In this document: piece by piece, positions 1 through 6,625 of the stretch
Position numbering within the stretch: position 1 is the stretch's first letter
Layout: each line of letters begins with the position of its first letter
Assembly (NCBI GenBank): GCA_943333015.1
Contig: CALQRR010000095.1
Location: forward strand, 1-6,625
From: Chitinophaga pinensis
GTDB taxonomy: Bacteria > Bacteroidota > Bacteroidia > M30B66
Direction: 5' to 3'
Length of the DNA stretch: 6,625 bases
Notes under the pieces: generated by a model
Databases searched by the model: none
Seen by the model: the letters and a program-made list of their open reading frames with translations, nothing else
What the model was told of the DNA's origin: nothing
Position numbers and translations under genes: made by a program

Positions 1-207
1 TGCTTTATTAATCAGCGTGGCGACATTTTACAGCCGCAACCATACTGGAAAGCCGCCGTCCTTAAAGGAGATATTCATCTTAATACATCCCGCACACTGT
101 TTTCGTATACGGGAGATTTATTAGGGCGAACTGCATTTTTTCTGTCTCTATGGCTCTTTGGAGCTCCGTTTATTCTTCGTTGGCGTAACCGTAGAAAATC
201 CGGTTGA
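1..207 (+). CDS. lnt: Apolipoprotein N-acyltransferase, C-terminal end (partial)
   Basis: The open frame from base 1 to a TGA at 205-207 encodes 68 residues; the 5' part lies outside the window. It begins CFINQRGDILQP, then has WKAAVLKGDI, a TLFSYTGDLLGR segment, a hydrophobic helix (about residues 46-59, AFFLSLWLFGAPFIL) and a basic tail RWRNRRKSG. In Bacteroidota Lnt proteins the end of the nitrilase-like domain typically reads 'FINQ+G' followed some 25-30 residues later by 'TFY...GD..GR' and a last membrane helix, and this piece matches that pattern. Lnt transfers an acyl chain from a phospholipid to the N-terminal cysteine of lipoproteins in the inner membrane. The basic tail after the helix fits a cytoplasmic C-terminus. 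The catalytic Glu-Lys-Cys residues are outside the window, so activity cannot be judged. Another nitrilase-fold membrane acyltransferase is possible but less likely. Confidence 0.82.
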   Translation, partial: CFINQRGDILQPQPYWKAAVLKGDIHLNTSRTLFSYTGDLLGRTAFFLSLWLFGAPFILRWRNRRKSG

Positions 208-231
208 TTGTCTTTGTCTTTCGTATTTTTG
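204..231 (+). promoter_or_regulatory. Bacteroidota-type promoter for lpd
   Basis: TATTTTTG at 224-231 is an exact match to the Bacteroidota -7 consensus TAnnTTTG. A TTG at 204-206 lies 17 bases upstream, within the 17-23 base spacing reported for the -33 TTG element in Flavobacterium. The -33 TTG overlaps the lnt stop codon (205-207). Transcription would start near base 238 and leave a leader of about 25 bases before the ATG at 263. The leader is T-rich and has no Shine-Dalgarno sequence, which is usual in this phylum. This is inferred from sequence alone. Confidence 0.55.
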
Positions 232-262
232 CCCCGCCTGAAACATAAATTTTTCTTTTTGT

Positions 263-1669
263 ATGGATGCTTTTGATGTTGTCATTATTGGTGCTGGTCC
301 TGGTGGATACGTAGCCGCAATCCGTTGTGCCCAATTGGGAATGAAAACGGCTTTGATTGAACGCTACGCTACACTGGGAGGAACCTGTTTAAATGTTGGA
401 TGTATTCCTTCCAAAGCGATGCTCGATTCTTCAGAGCATTTTTACAATGCGGGCCACACGTTTGCAGAGCATGGAATTCAGCTCAAAGATCTGAAAGCGG
501 ATATCACCCAAATGGTCAAGCGCAAGGACGAAGTTGTTGCTCAGACGGTTGCCGGGATTGATTATCTGATGAAGAAAAACAAGGTAACCGTGTTGCATGG
601 ACATGGGTCATTTGTAAATGCAAGCACTATCCGAATCACGAAAGACGATAAGACGACAACCGATATTCAGGCAAAAAATACCATCATCGCCACCGGATCA
701 AAGCCATCTTCGGTGCCCGGTGTTGTGATAGATAAAAAGCGTGTCATTACTTCCACAGAGGCGTTAAATCTTAAGGAGATTCCCAAGCATCTGATTGTTA
801 TCGGTGGTGGCGTTATTGGGATGGAATTAGGTTCGGTGTATGCACGACTTGGATCCGAAGTTTCGGTGGTTGAATACACGGATACCATTTGTGGCAGTTT
901 CGACAGTTCGATGCGCAAAGAGTTGCAAAAGGTCTTGACGAAAATTGGTTTCAAATTTTATCTCCAGCATAAAGTAACGGGAGCCGAAACCAAAGGAAAA
1001 ACTGTTACAGTAACTGCCGAGTCATTGAAAGGCGGGGAGAAGGTTGAACTTAAAGGTGATTACGTTCTGGTATCGACAGGACGTCGGCCTTATACCGATT
1101 CTCTTGGTCTTGAGAATGCGGGGCTTTCGGCCGATGAGCGTGGAAAGATTCCGGTGAATGAAAACTGTCAAACGGCTGTCCCATCAATTTATGCCATTGG
1201 TGATGTTGTTCGTGGAGCAATGTTGGCGCATAAAGCGGAAGAAGAAGGGACCTTTGTTGCCGAATGGATTGCCGGACAGAAGCCACACATCAACCACCTG
1301 CTTATTCCGAATGTTGTTTACACATGGCCAGAAGTTGCCAGTGTTGGCTATACCGAAGAGCAATTGAAAGCAGACAAACGTGCATACAAAACAGGAAGTT
1401 TTCCTTTTAAAGCATCCGGGCGAGCACGTGCAAGCATGGATACCGATGGACTGGTTAAAATGCTCGCTGATGCAGAAACGGATGAGATTCTGGGTGTGCA
1501 TATTATCGGTCCACGTGCAGCCGACATGATTGCCGAAGCTGTTGTTGCCATGGAATTCCGGGCTTCTGCCGAAGACATTGCCCGCATCAGTCACGCGCAT
1601 CCTACCTATACAGAATCGACGCGGGAAGCCGCTCTTGCTGCCACGGGAAACCGGGCTATTCACATTTAA
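263..1669 (+). CDS. lpd: Dihydrolipoyl dehydrogenase (E3)
   Basis: This is a complete 468-residue flavoprotein, the normal length for the family. It reoxidises the dihydrolipoyl groups of the pyruvate, 2-oxoglutarate or branched-chain dehydrogenase complexes (or the glycine cleavage H protein) using FAD and NAD+, in the cytoplasm. Visible in order: the FAD Rossmann motif GAGPGG (residues 10-15); the redox disulfide in GGTCLNVGCIPSK (Cys42 and Cys47); the NAD motif GGGVIG (181-186), with Glu204 at the end of the second strand favouring NAD over NADP; the second FAD motif with GD at 313-314; and the C-terminal HAHPTYTE, giving the catalytic pair His446 and Glu451. All key residues are present. 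The start is the first ATG after the promoter at 204-231; there is no Shine-Dalgarno. It lies 55 bases after lnt and probably has its own transcript. No E1 or E2 gene is in the window, so which complex it serves cannot be told. Confidence 0.97.
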   Translation: MDAFDVVIIGAGPGGYVAAIRCAQLGMKTALIERYATLGGTCLNVGCIPSKAMLDSSEHFYNAGHTFAEHGIQLKDLKADITQMVKRKDEVVAQTVAGIDYLMKKNKVTVLHGHGSFVNASTIRITKDDKTTTDIQAKNTIIATGSKPSSVPGVVIDKKRVITSTEALNLKEIPKHLIVIGGGVIGMELGSVYARLGSEVSVVEYTDTICGSFDSSMRKELQKVLTKIGFKFYLQHKVTGAETKGKTVTVTAESLKGGEKVELKGDYVLVSTGRRPYTDSLGLENAGLSADERGKIPVNENCQTAVPSIYAIGDVVRGAMLAHKAEEEGTFVAEWIAGQKPHINHLLIPNVVYTWPEVASVGYTEEQLKADKRAYKTGSFPFKASGRARASMDTDGLVKMLADAETDEILGVHIIGPRAADMIAEAVVAMEFRASAEDIARISHAHPTYTESTREAALAATGNRAIHI

Positions 1670-1675
1670 AAAACA

Positions 1676-1707
1676 AAAAAAGGGGACAAGTAATTGTCCC
1701 CTTTTTT
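1676..1707. terminator. Bidirectional intrinsic terminator between lpd and the convergent surface-protein gene
   Basis: A perfect 14-bp inverted repeat: AAAAAAGGGGACAA (1676-1689) pairs with TTGTCCCCTTTTTT (1694-1707) around a GTAA loop. The core is GGGGACAA/TTGTCCCC. On the plus strand the stem is followed by a T run (1702-1707), and on the minus strand the A run at 1675-1681 gives the matching U tract. It begins 6 bases after the lpd stop and ends 20 bases before the stop of the convergent gene, so it can end both transcripts. Confidence 0.92.
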
Positions 1708-1727
1708 ATGGAAGGTCTAATATTCCT

Positions 1728-4700
1728 TTAGTTTTTAATTACCCGTTTGCTGATCGTTTTTCCGTTTTCGCTCGCCTGAAGGAAATACAATCCTGCAGGA
1801 AGTTCGGTCATATCGATACGAACCGGTTTCTGAGCATCTACTGTAATTCCGTCTTTAGTCAGAATCAATCGCCCTTGCATATCGTGCAGTTCAATGATTG
1901 GATTGACGAAGTTATCTGGATCTAAGCGGATGTCGATGGTTGAAACAACCGGATTTGGGCTAATGACCATATCGGTTTCCCAAAGCGTAGGAAGGTTTAC
2001 TACTTCAATGTTGGAGTACATGAATTTTCCATCATAATCCACTTGCTTCAAGCGGTAGTAGGAAACTCCTGAATGCGGTGTATAATCAAAGCTTCGGTAA
2101 TTGATCGTTGAGTTGCTGTTTCCGCCACCTGACACCCGACCGATTTCACTGAAATTAACCGCATCCTTGCTGGATTCGATACTGAAATAATCATTGTTGG
2201 TTTCTGATGCGGTGGTCCATTCCAGCAGCACATCGCCATTCACTGGACTCGCTCCAAAATGTACCAGATTCACAGGAAGTGGATTTTCGGTTGACGTAGA
2301 TCCTAGTGTGAAAGGGCTAAAGCTGGAAATTGAACCACTGGAAAGGATTGTTCCTACACTGGTATTTCCTGTTGTTCCACCATTGCCATGATCTTTCCAG
2401 GTGCTGCCATTCCATCGCGCAACGCGCAAGTCTCCGAGTGCCGTTACACCACAACTTGGGGCGTTCCAGCTCATCGTTACCGAAACACTGGAAGAGCCGT
2501 TTGTCCGGTCAAGAATCCAGTATTCGCAATGGCTTAAGTGGTCGATGGACGGATCTTTAGATGTGTGATCATAGGTGCCATCAGAGTCGCCCATGTAAAA
2601 CTCAGCCGTAAAATGATCTCCTGTACTCGCAGGGGCAGAGATGCCAATAGATCGGTAGTAACCGCTTTTGCCAATTGGAAAGGTGAAAGCATCGTTTCCT
2701 TCTTTACGAACTGGTCCGGATACATAGCTACTGTTTGAAACACTGCTTACTGTAGCATTATCAAGAATTTTCAAAAGATTGCTTGAGGAACTCACCAAGT
2801 TACCAGCGGAAAGTGTGAGATTATTGCTGATCAGTGTTGTGACATTTAGCGTGGCATTGTTCGCGCTTTTGTTGATGGTCAGATTGTAAAACTCCGGCAG
2901 TTTGGCGGCATCTCCATTGATAGACTGCGCGCCTGTTCCATCCAAAGTTACACGACCTCCATTGCTTGCAAAAACGATCGCAGTGGTTGAGCCTACGGTA
3001 GAAATGTTTTTCTTAAATGAACAGTTTACATTGTAAGCTGGAAAGAGCGTGAATGCTGTTGTTTGGCTAAATGTTACATTTTCGTTAAACGTATCACCTG
3101 TAGAACCTGCAAGGATAAATGATCCTGTTCCGGAATTTGAAATGCTGGTGGTGCCATTGAACACATTTCCTCCATTTGATAAGTTGAAACCAGCTCCCGT
3201 TTTACTGATTGTGGTATTGCTGTTAAACGTGGTGCCATCGAGGTATACATTGTCACAAGTGAACGTAGTATTGCCATTGAATTCAGAGCCTTCCGAAAGG
3301 TATAGTTCCACATTGGAGCCAAAACTTGTGAGCGACTGACTGGTAGAACCAAGCTGTACAAAATGTGCAAGTCTTAAGTCGCCAGAAGTAAATCCAGAAG
3401 CACCGATGTTGATTGTCTTACCACTAGCCAATGTAGATGTTCCCCCGTTTTGACCGAAACGGATACCTGTTCCTCCGCCCACACAGTTTACTTCGATGTT
3501 ACCATTGAAGGTATTTCCTGCTGAGCCATATGCTAGATTAATCAACCCCAATCCAGAATTTTCAAGGACCAGGTCATTGCTGAATGCATCTGGGTTTGTA
3601 TTACCCAAGAGGAGTTCTCCGTCACCTAAATTCACAATTGAAACAGTTGATCCAAAGGAATTTCCTCCGATACTGTAATCTGAAAGCGGACCATTTTTCG
3701 TGATGGAAGCAATGGCATTAAACGCTGTTCCGTTGAGGTAAATACTTGGGGCAGCGAAAACCACATCGCCATTGAATATATTACTTGTCTCAAGCACAAG
3801 GGAGGCCGCATCAATAAAATCAATAAGCGATTGTGCAGTTGAGCCTGTTTGTGTAAATCCTCTCAGCGTCAAATCTCCGTTGCTGAAGCCGGAAGCTCCA
3901 ATGGTAATGGTTTTTCCATCAGCCAGTGTCGCTGTTCCTCCATTTTGACCAAACTTAACACCTAAGCTGGAATTGCTAGAGTTCACAATTAAGTCACCGT
4001 TGAATTGATTTCCTGAAGATGTCTGAGCAAGTTGAATAGATGAGCTTCCTGAGCAGTCGAGTGAAAGATTACCATTAAAGATATCTGCATTGGTGCCACC
4101 CAGAATTAAACGCCCCGATCCCGTATTAGCAATCCGAGTTGTGGAAGCAAACGTGCATCCTCCAGCCCCTGTGTTGTCTGTTGATCCTCCTTTTGTAATG
4201 GTCGCAGAGCTACCAAAGGAAACGCCACTAAGAAATACTTGAGGAAAGGTGAATGTACAGGATGCGTTAAATGTAGTTCCTGTTTCAAGATAGAGGGCAG
4301 CCGAGCCTGTTGCAATATTTAACGTTTGGGCAGTACTTCCCGTTTGAGTGAAGCCACGTAGGCGAAGGCTTCCAGCTGTAAATCCGGATGCGCCTACGGT
4401 AAGTGTTTTAGTGCTTGCCAGACTCATTGTTCCTCCCGATTGTCCGAAACGAATTCCTTTACTTGAGCCTGTCGAATTTACCTGAATGTTTCCGGCAAAT
4501 GTCGTTCCTGTGGCTACGTGGCCAATGAAAACGGTGCCACTACCAGAATTGGTAAATGTAGATGTGGAGTTAAAGCTGTCTGGATTGGATACGCCAAGAA
4601 TGAAATCTCCAGAACTGGTCCCACGGATCGTCGTGGCGCCATTAAAGGTGTTACCACCAAGGCTTTGGTTGTTGCCTGCGCCAGATTTTGTAATAGAGGT

Positions 4701-5633
4701 TACGCCAGCGTATGTTGATCCATTAAGATATACTTGAGGGGCAGAGAATGTAACGGCTGCACTAAAGGAGCAGCCCGACTCAAGGTAAAGGGCTGATGTT
4801 CCTGTAAGTGTCAATGTTTGTGCTGTGGTACCTGTCTGTGTTAGTCCTTTTATTCTCAAATCTCCCACTGTAAAACTTCCAATGCTGAGAGTTTTTCCGC
4901 TTGCGAGGGTGGACGTTCCTCCGTTTTGACCGAGTCGGATGCCAAGACTTGTTCCGGATGCATTAAATGTAATGTTGCCGTTGAAGCTGTTGCCTGTGGC
5001 TGAATTGGCAGCTAAAATTAATCCGGCTGCTGTTGTTGAAAAAGTAACGTTGTTTGCATACGTGTCGGATGAAACATTGGAAAGGGTGATATTCCCAATT
5101 CCGGTGTTGGAGAGACTGAAAGTTGAATTGAATGTATTGCCACCGGTGGAGATATTATCCGTTGCACTCGTTTTCGTAAGGGCCACGCTGCCATCGAAAG
5201 TACTTCCGTTGAAATACACATCTGAAAGACTTCCCGATATACCAGAACTAAGCGTTGTACCTGCAAATGTACCGGAGGCACCTGTGATAAATGATAGATT
5301 TCCGTTGGAGATTGATCCGCCATTGAATGTGGCGGTGCCGTATAAAACGAGTGTAAATGCAGACAAATCCAGAGAACCTGAATTCATCGTGAAATTATTC
5401 AATCCGGATATTTCTTCAAATACCGGATTGTTGGTTTGGTTACTGATGGATACATCATCACCGATATCGGGAATTCCAGCAGGTGTCCAGTTGTTGGGTT
5501 CGCCCCATTGGGTGTTTACAGAACCGTTCCAGACATAACTGGTCGCATTTACCGAGACCGACAGCGCACACAGGATCACCCATAGCAGTTGCTGCACTGA
5601 TTTCGTAAAGTAGGAGTAGTTGTCTCGTTTCAT
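1728..5633 (-). CDS. Large repeat-containing T9SS-secreted surface protein
   Basis: Encodes 1301 residues from the ATG at 5631-5633. An in-frame ATG at 5699 would add 22 residues, but the downstream start directly gives a normal signal peptide: MKRDNYSYFTK, a hydrophobic core at about 16-28, and likely cleavage after SVNA (residue 30). Next come a WNGSVNTQWGEPNNW module common at the N-terminus of Bacteroidota surface proteins; a partial repeat (about 122-215); four repeats (216-377, 378-542, 543-707, 708-871); a module with FTFPIGKSGYYRS and LRVARWNGSTW (about 890-1110); a fibronectin-like domain with LPVNLVHF, WTTASETNNDYFSIE and YYRLKQVDYDG (about 1118-1212); and a T9SS type A sorting domain (about 1222-1301) with ISPNP, DMQGR, LPAGLYFL and a KRVIKN end. 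The protein is expected to cross the outer membrane by T9SS and be surface-attached or released. It is rich in Thr, Ser, Asn and Gly; I see no catalytic motif. An adhesin or stalk role is inferred, not shown. Confidence 0.93.
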   Translation of the reverse strand: MKRDNYSYFTKSVQQLLWVILCALSVSVNATSYVWNGSVNTQWGEPNNWTPAGIPDIGDDVSISNQTNNPVFEEISGLNNFTMNSGSLDLSAFTLVLYGTATFNGGSISNGNLSFITGASGTFAGTTLSSGISGSLSDVYFNGSTFDGSVALTKTSATDNISTGGNTFNSTFSLSNTGIGNITLSNVSSDTYANNVTFSTTAAGLILAANSATGNSFNGNITFNASGTSLGIRLGQNGGTSTLASGKTLSIGSFTVGDLRIKGLTQTGTTAQTLTLTGTSALYLESGCSFSAAVTFSAPQVYLNGSTYAGVTSITKSGAGNNQSLGGNTFNGATTIRGTSSGDFILGVSNPDSFNSTSTFTNSGSGTVFIGHVATGTTFAGNIQVNSTGSSKGIRFGQSGGTMSLASTKTLTVGASGFTAGSLRLRGFTQTGSTAQTLNIATGSAALYLETGTTFNASCTFTFPQVFLSGVSFGSSATITKGGSTDNTGAGGCTFASTTRIANTGSGRLILGGTNADIFNGNLSLDCSGSSSIQLAQTSSGNQFNGDLIVNSSNSSLGVKFGQNGGTATLADGKTITIGASGFSNGDLTLRGFTQTGSTAQSLIDFIDAASLVLETSNIFNGDVVFAAPSIYLNGTAFNAIASITKNGPLSDYSIGGNSFGSTVSIVNLGDGELLLGNTNPDAFSNDLVLENSGLGLINLAYGSAGNTFNGNIEVNCVGGGTGIRFGQNGGTSTLASGKTINIGASGFTSGDLRLAHFVQLGSTSQSLTSFGSNVELYLSEGSEFNGNTTFTCDNVYLDGTTFNSNTTISKTGAGFNLSNGGNVFNGTTSISNSGTGSFILAGSTGDTFNENVTFSQTTAFTLFPAYNVNCSFKKNISTVGSTTAIVFASNGGRVTLDGTGAQSINGDAAKLPEFYNLTINKSANNATLNVTTLISNNLTLSAGNLVSSSSNLLKILDNATVSSVSNSSYVSGPVRKEGNDAFTFPIGKSGYYRSIGISAPASTGDHFTAEFYMGDSDGTYDHTSKDPSIDHLSHCEYWILDRTNGSSSVSVTMSWNAPSCGVTALGDLRVARWNGSTWKDHGNGGTTGNTSVGTILSSGSISSFSPFTLGSTSTENPLPVNLVHFGASPVNGDVLLEWTTASETNNDYFSIESSKDAVNFSEIGRVSGGGNSNSTINYRSFDYTPHSGVSYYRLKQVDYDGKFMYSNIEVVNLPTLWETDMVISPNPVVSTIDIRLDPDNFVNPIIELHDMQGRLILTKDGITVDAQKPVRIDMTELPAGLYFLQASENGKTISKRVIKN
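3021..4988 (-). repeat. Four tandem 162-165-residue coding repeats in the surface protein
   Basis: Four in-frame units lie at 4503-4988 (162 residues), 4008-4502 (165), 3513-4007 (165) and 3021-3512 (164). Each starts with [STQ]F-x-G/N and carries GQ[NS]GGT about 20 residues in (first bases at 4931, 4445, 3950 and 3455), then a GKT..IGASGF-like stretch and a QTGSTAQ-like stretch. Each then splits into rungs of 18, 22, 24 and 25 residues that begin with F or Y followed by two small or polar residues (for example TFNG, SFGS, TYAG). The last rung of the final unit has 24. A partial copy (the 22, 24 and 25 rungs plus one of 23) precedes the array at 4989-5270. The copies differ at many bases, so these are old duplications rather than identical DNA repeats. 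A right-handed beta-helix or similar solenoid is inferred. Confidence 0.88.
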
Positions 5634-5636
5634 AGC

Positions 5637-5660
5637 ATTCAGAATTTTATTACTCTGAAT
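5637..5660 (-). other. Leader hairpin just upstream of the surface-protein start codon
   Basis: ATTCAGA (5637-5643) and TCTGAAT (5654-5660) form a perfect 7-bp inverted repeat around a 10-base AT-rich loop. In the minus-strand mRNA it ends three bases before the ATG at 5633. No Shine-Dalgarno is present. Whether it affects translation is unknown; a stem of this length can arise by chance. Confidence 0.35.
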
Positions 5661-5891
5661 CTTACTACTTAAAGCCCTTTGAAGTTGCAGTATTACCAAG
5701 GCTTGTAGGTAGGCTACTTACCGCTGCAAGGAAAAGACGAGAACTTGAGATATTTTCACCTGAATTTCGCAGGATTGTATGAACGCCGGTGCTTTGAGGT
5801 TTTCTAAAAGGTCAAATGGAGACGTAAGAATTTACGAAATGTTCGGTTTTCATCTGCAAAATCACACCCTTATTACGAACCTTTCACGGCT

Positions 5892-5909
5892 ATAAGTGCT
5901 GCCACTTAT
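5892..5909 (-). other. Small hairpin over the ispG stop codon
   Basis: ATAAGTG (5892-5898) and CACTTAT (5903-5909) form a perfect 7-bp stem with a 4-base loop, and the ispG stop codon (5906-5908) lies inside it. On the minus strand no T run follows it (AGCCGTGAAAGG), so it is at best a weak terminator or an RNA 3'-end stabiliser. No better terminator was seen in the 272-bp gap 5634-5905, so read-through from ispG into the surface-protein gene remains possible. That gap also has no exact TAnnTTTG promoter box on the minus strand. Confidence 0.35.
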
Positions 5910-6625
5910 GCCTGAAAATCAACCCATTTACCGTTGTCTTTGATCAATTGGATGAGTTCATCCACGGCGTGTTCGGCAGGCACATTTCGCTTAACAACTT
6001 CTTTGCCTTTGTACAAGGTGATTTTCCCAATACCAGTACCTACATAGCCAAAATCAGCATCGGCCATTTCTCCAGGGCCGTTGACAATACAGCCCATGAT
6101 CCCGATTTTTAACCCTTTCAAATGATCGGTCCGTTTCCGGATTTTAGCAGTGGTTTCTTGTAAGTCGAACAAGGTGCGTCCACACGAAGGGCAGGAAATA
6201 TATTCGGTACGCGAGATCCGAACGCGCGCAGCTTGTAAAATGCCGAATGCAGTTTGATTGACTTCCCGTAAAGCGGGGCTTTCTTTTTCTGCACTGAGCC
6301 AGATCCCATCACCCAATCCATCGATGAGTAATCCACCAAAATCAGTGGCAGCAGCTAATTGGAACGCTGAAAGATCTTCCAAGGCATAGCTCCGATTCAC
6401 GATGACGGGCGATTGTATTTTCTGATCCATAAGCATCACCAACAGGCGACGCAATTCAGGCATCGCATGCGTATTGGTTGTGGAAGCCACCAGAATAGCG
6501 TTCGAATCGAGACGCAATTTCTCCAGAAAAACAGAGGTTAAATCCAGTAATTCAACCCGTATAAATTTGGAGTGTTCTTGCGCAACGCGGTTATTGAGGT
6601 AATCGGAAGCAGACAGGACCGGGAA
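5906..6625 (-). CDS. ispG: 4-hydroxy-3-methylbut-2-enyl-diphosphate synthase, C-terminal part (partial)
   Basis: The frame is open to the right edge, so the start is outside the window; 239 C-terminal residues are visible, beginning FPVLSASDYLNNRVAQEHSK. IspG (GcpE) carries out the second-to-last step of the MEP isoprenoid pathway, reducing the cyclic diphosphate MEcPP to HMBPP with a [4Fe-4S] cluster in the cytoplasm. The cluster ligands are present: two Cys in ISCPSCGRTLFDLQ (codons at 6191-6193 and 6182-6184), the third in GIMGCIVNGPGE (6089-6091), and the following Glu (6068-6070). The CPSCGRTLFDLQ wording and the preceding LLIDGLGDGIWLS stretch are typical of the long three-domain form found in Bacteroidota, Chlamydia and plants, rather than the shorter E. 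coli form. The internal TTG at 6517 is not the start, because conserved-looking sequence continues upstream of it without a stop. Confidence 0.95.
   Translation of the reverse strand, partial: FPVLSASDYLNNRVAQEHSKFIRVELLDLTSVFLEKLRLDSNAILVASTTNTHAMPELRRLLVMLMDQKIQSPVIVNRSYALEDLSAFQLAAATDFGGLLIDGLGDGIWLSAEKESPALREVNQTAFGILQAARVRISRTEYISCPSCGRTLFDLQETTAKIRKRTDHLKGLKIGIMGCIVNGPGEMADADFGYVGTGIGKITLYKGKEVVKRNVPAEHAVDELIQLIKDNGKWVDFQA

Noticed and set aside
1184..1663. Minus-strand open frame of 159 codons inside lpd
   Set aside because: It is entirely antisense to a fully conserved lpd region that includes the FAD motif and the catalytic His-Glu pair. Its Cys/Phe/Arg-rich composition resembles no protein I know.
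1530..1925. Plus-strand open frame running from lpd across the terminator into the surface-protein gene
   Set aside because: It would cross the strong terminator hairpin and overlaps two well-supported genes in other frames.
4939..5538. Plus-strand open frame of 199 codons opposite the surface protein, with similar ones at 3049-3339, 3496-3678 and 4486-4737
   Set aside because: They share Leu/Pro/Val-rich wording only because they are the reverse strand of the same coding repeats. The minus-strand frame has a clear signal peptide, domains and sorting signal, and these frames have none.
5550..5633. Possible lipoprotein signal at Cys22 of the surface protein (WVILCALS)
   Set aside because: The residues before the Cys (V-I-L) do not fit the lipobox, which needs a small residue at -1. 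A standard cleavage site (SVNA) follows, and the T9SS sorting domain explains the export.
5705..5722. Nested short palindromes (GTAG/CTAC and GGTA/TACC) considered as an operator
   Set aside because: The arms are only 4 bp and imperfectly nested. This is expected by chance in a gap of this size.
6515..6517. TTG as the ispG start codon
   Set aside because: The frame continues upstream without a stop to the window edge with plausible IspG sequence, so the TTG is an internal Leu codon.

Overview
The window looks like a chromosomal segment of a Bacteroidota bacterium. Four things support this: a protein ending in a type IX secretion (T9SS) C-terminal sorting domain; an exact match to the Bacteroidota -7 promoter box (TAnnTTTG) ahead of lpd; no Shine-Dalgarno sequence in front of either visible start codon; and an IspG of the kind shared by Bacteroidota, Chlamydia and plants. 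The genus cannot be decided from the sequence.

Layout. Bases 1-207 (+) are the 3' end of a gene for apolipoprotein N-acyltransferase (lnt). A likely promoter at 204-231 overlaps the lnt stop and drives lpd (263-1669, +), a complete dihydrolipoyl dehydrogenase with all its catalytic residues. A strong hairpin at 1676-1707, with A and T runs on its two flanks, ends lpd. It probably also ends the convergent gene at 1728-5633 (-). That gene encodes a 1301-residue secreted surface protein: signal peptide, N-terminal module, four long degenerate repeats of 162-165 residues, a Bacteroidota-type linker module, a fibronectin-like domain and a T9SS sorting domain. Upstream of it on the same strand, after a 272-bp gap (5634-5905), is the 3' part of ispG (5906-6625, -), which runs off the right edge. 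The gap holds two small inverted repeats and no exact Bacteroidota promoter match.

How the genes relate. Three genes are housekeeping: lipoprotein maturation (lnt), the E3 subunit of 2-oxoacid dehydrogenase complexes (lpd) and the MEP isoprenoid pathway (ispG). They share no pathway. The large surface protein between lpd and ispG is the accessory element. Its repeat architecture is the most interesting thing here: each repeat breaks into rungs of fixed length (18, 22, 24, 25 and a long 73-76 residues), which suggests a long beta-solenoid stalk. I found no convincing sign of a wholly new multi-gene system, RNA gene, CRISPR array or mobile element.
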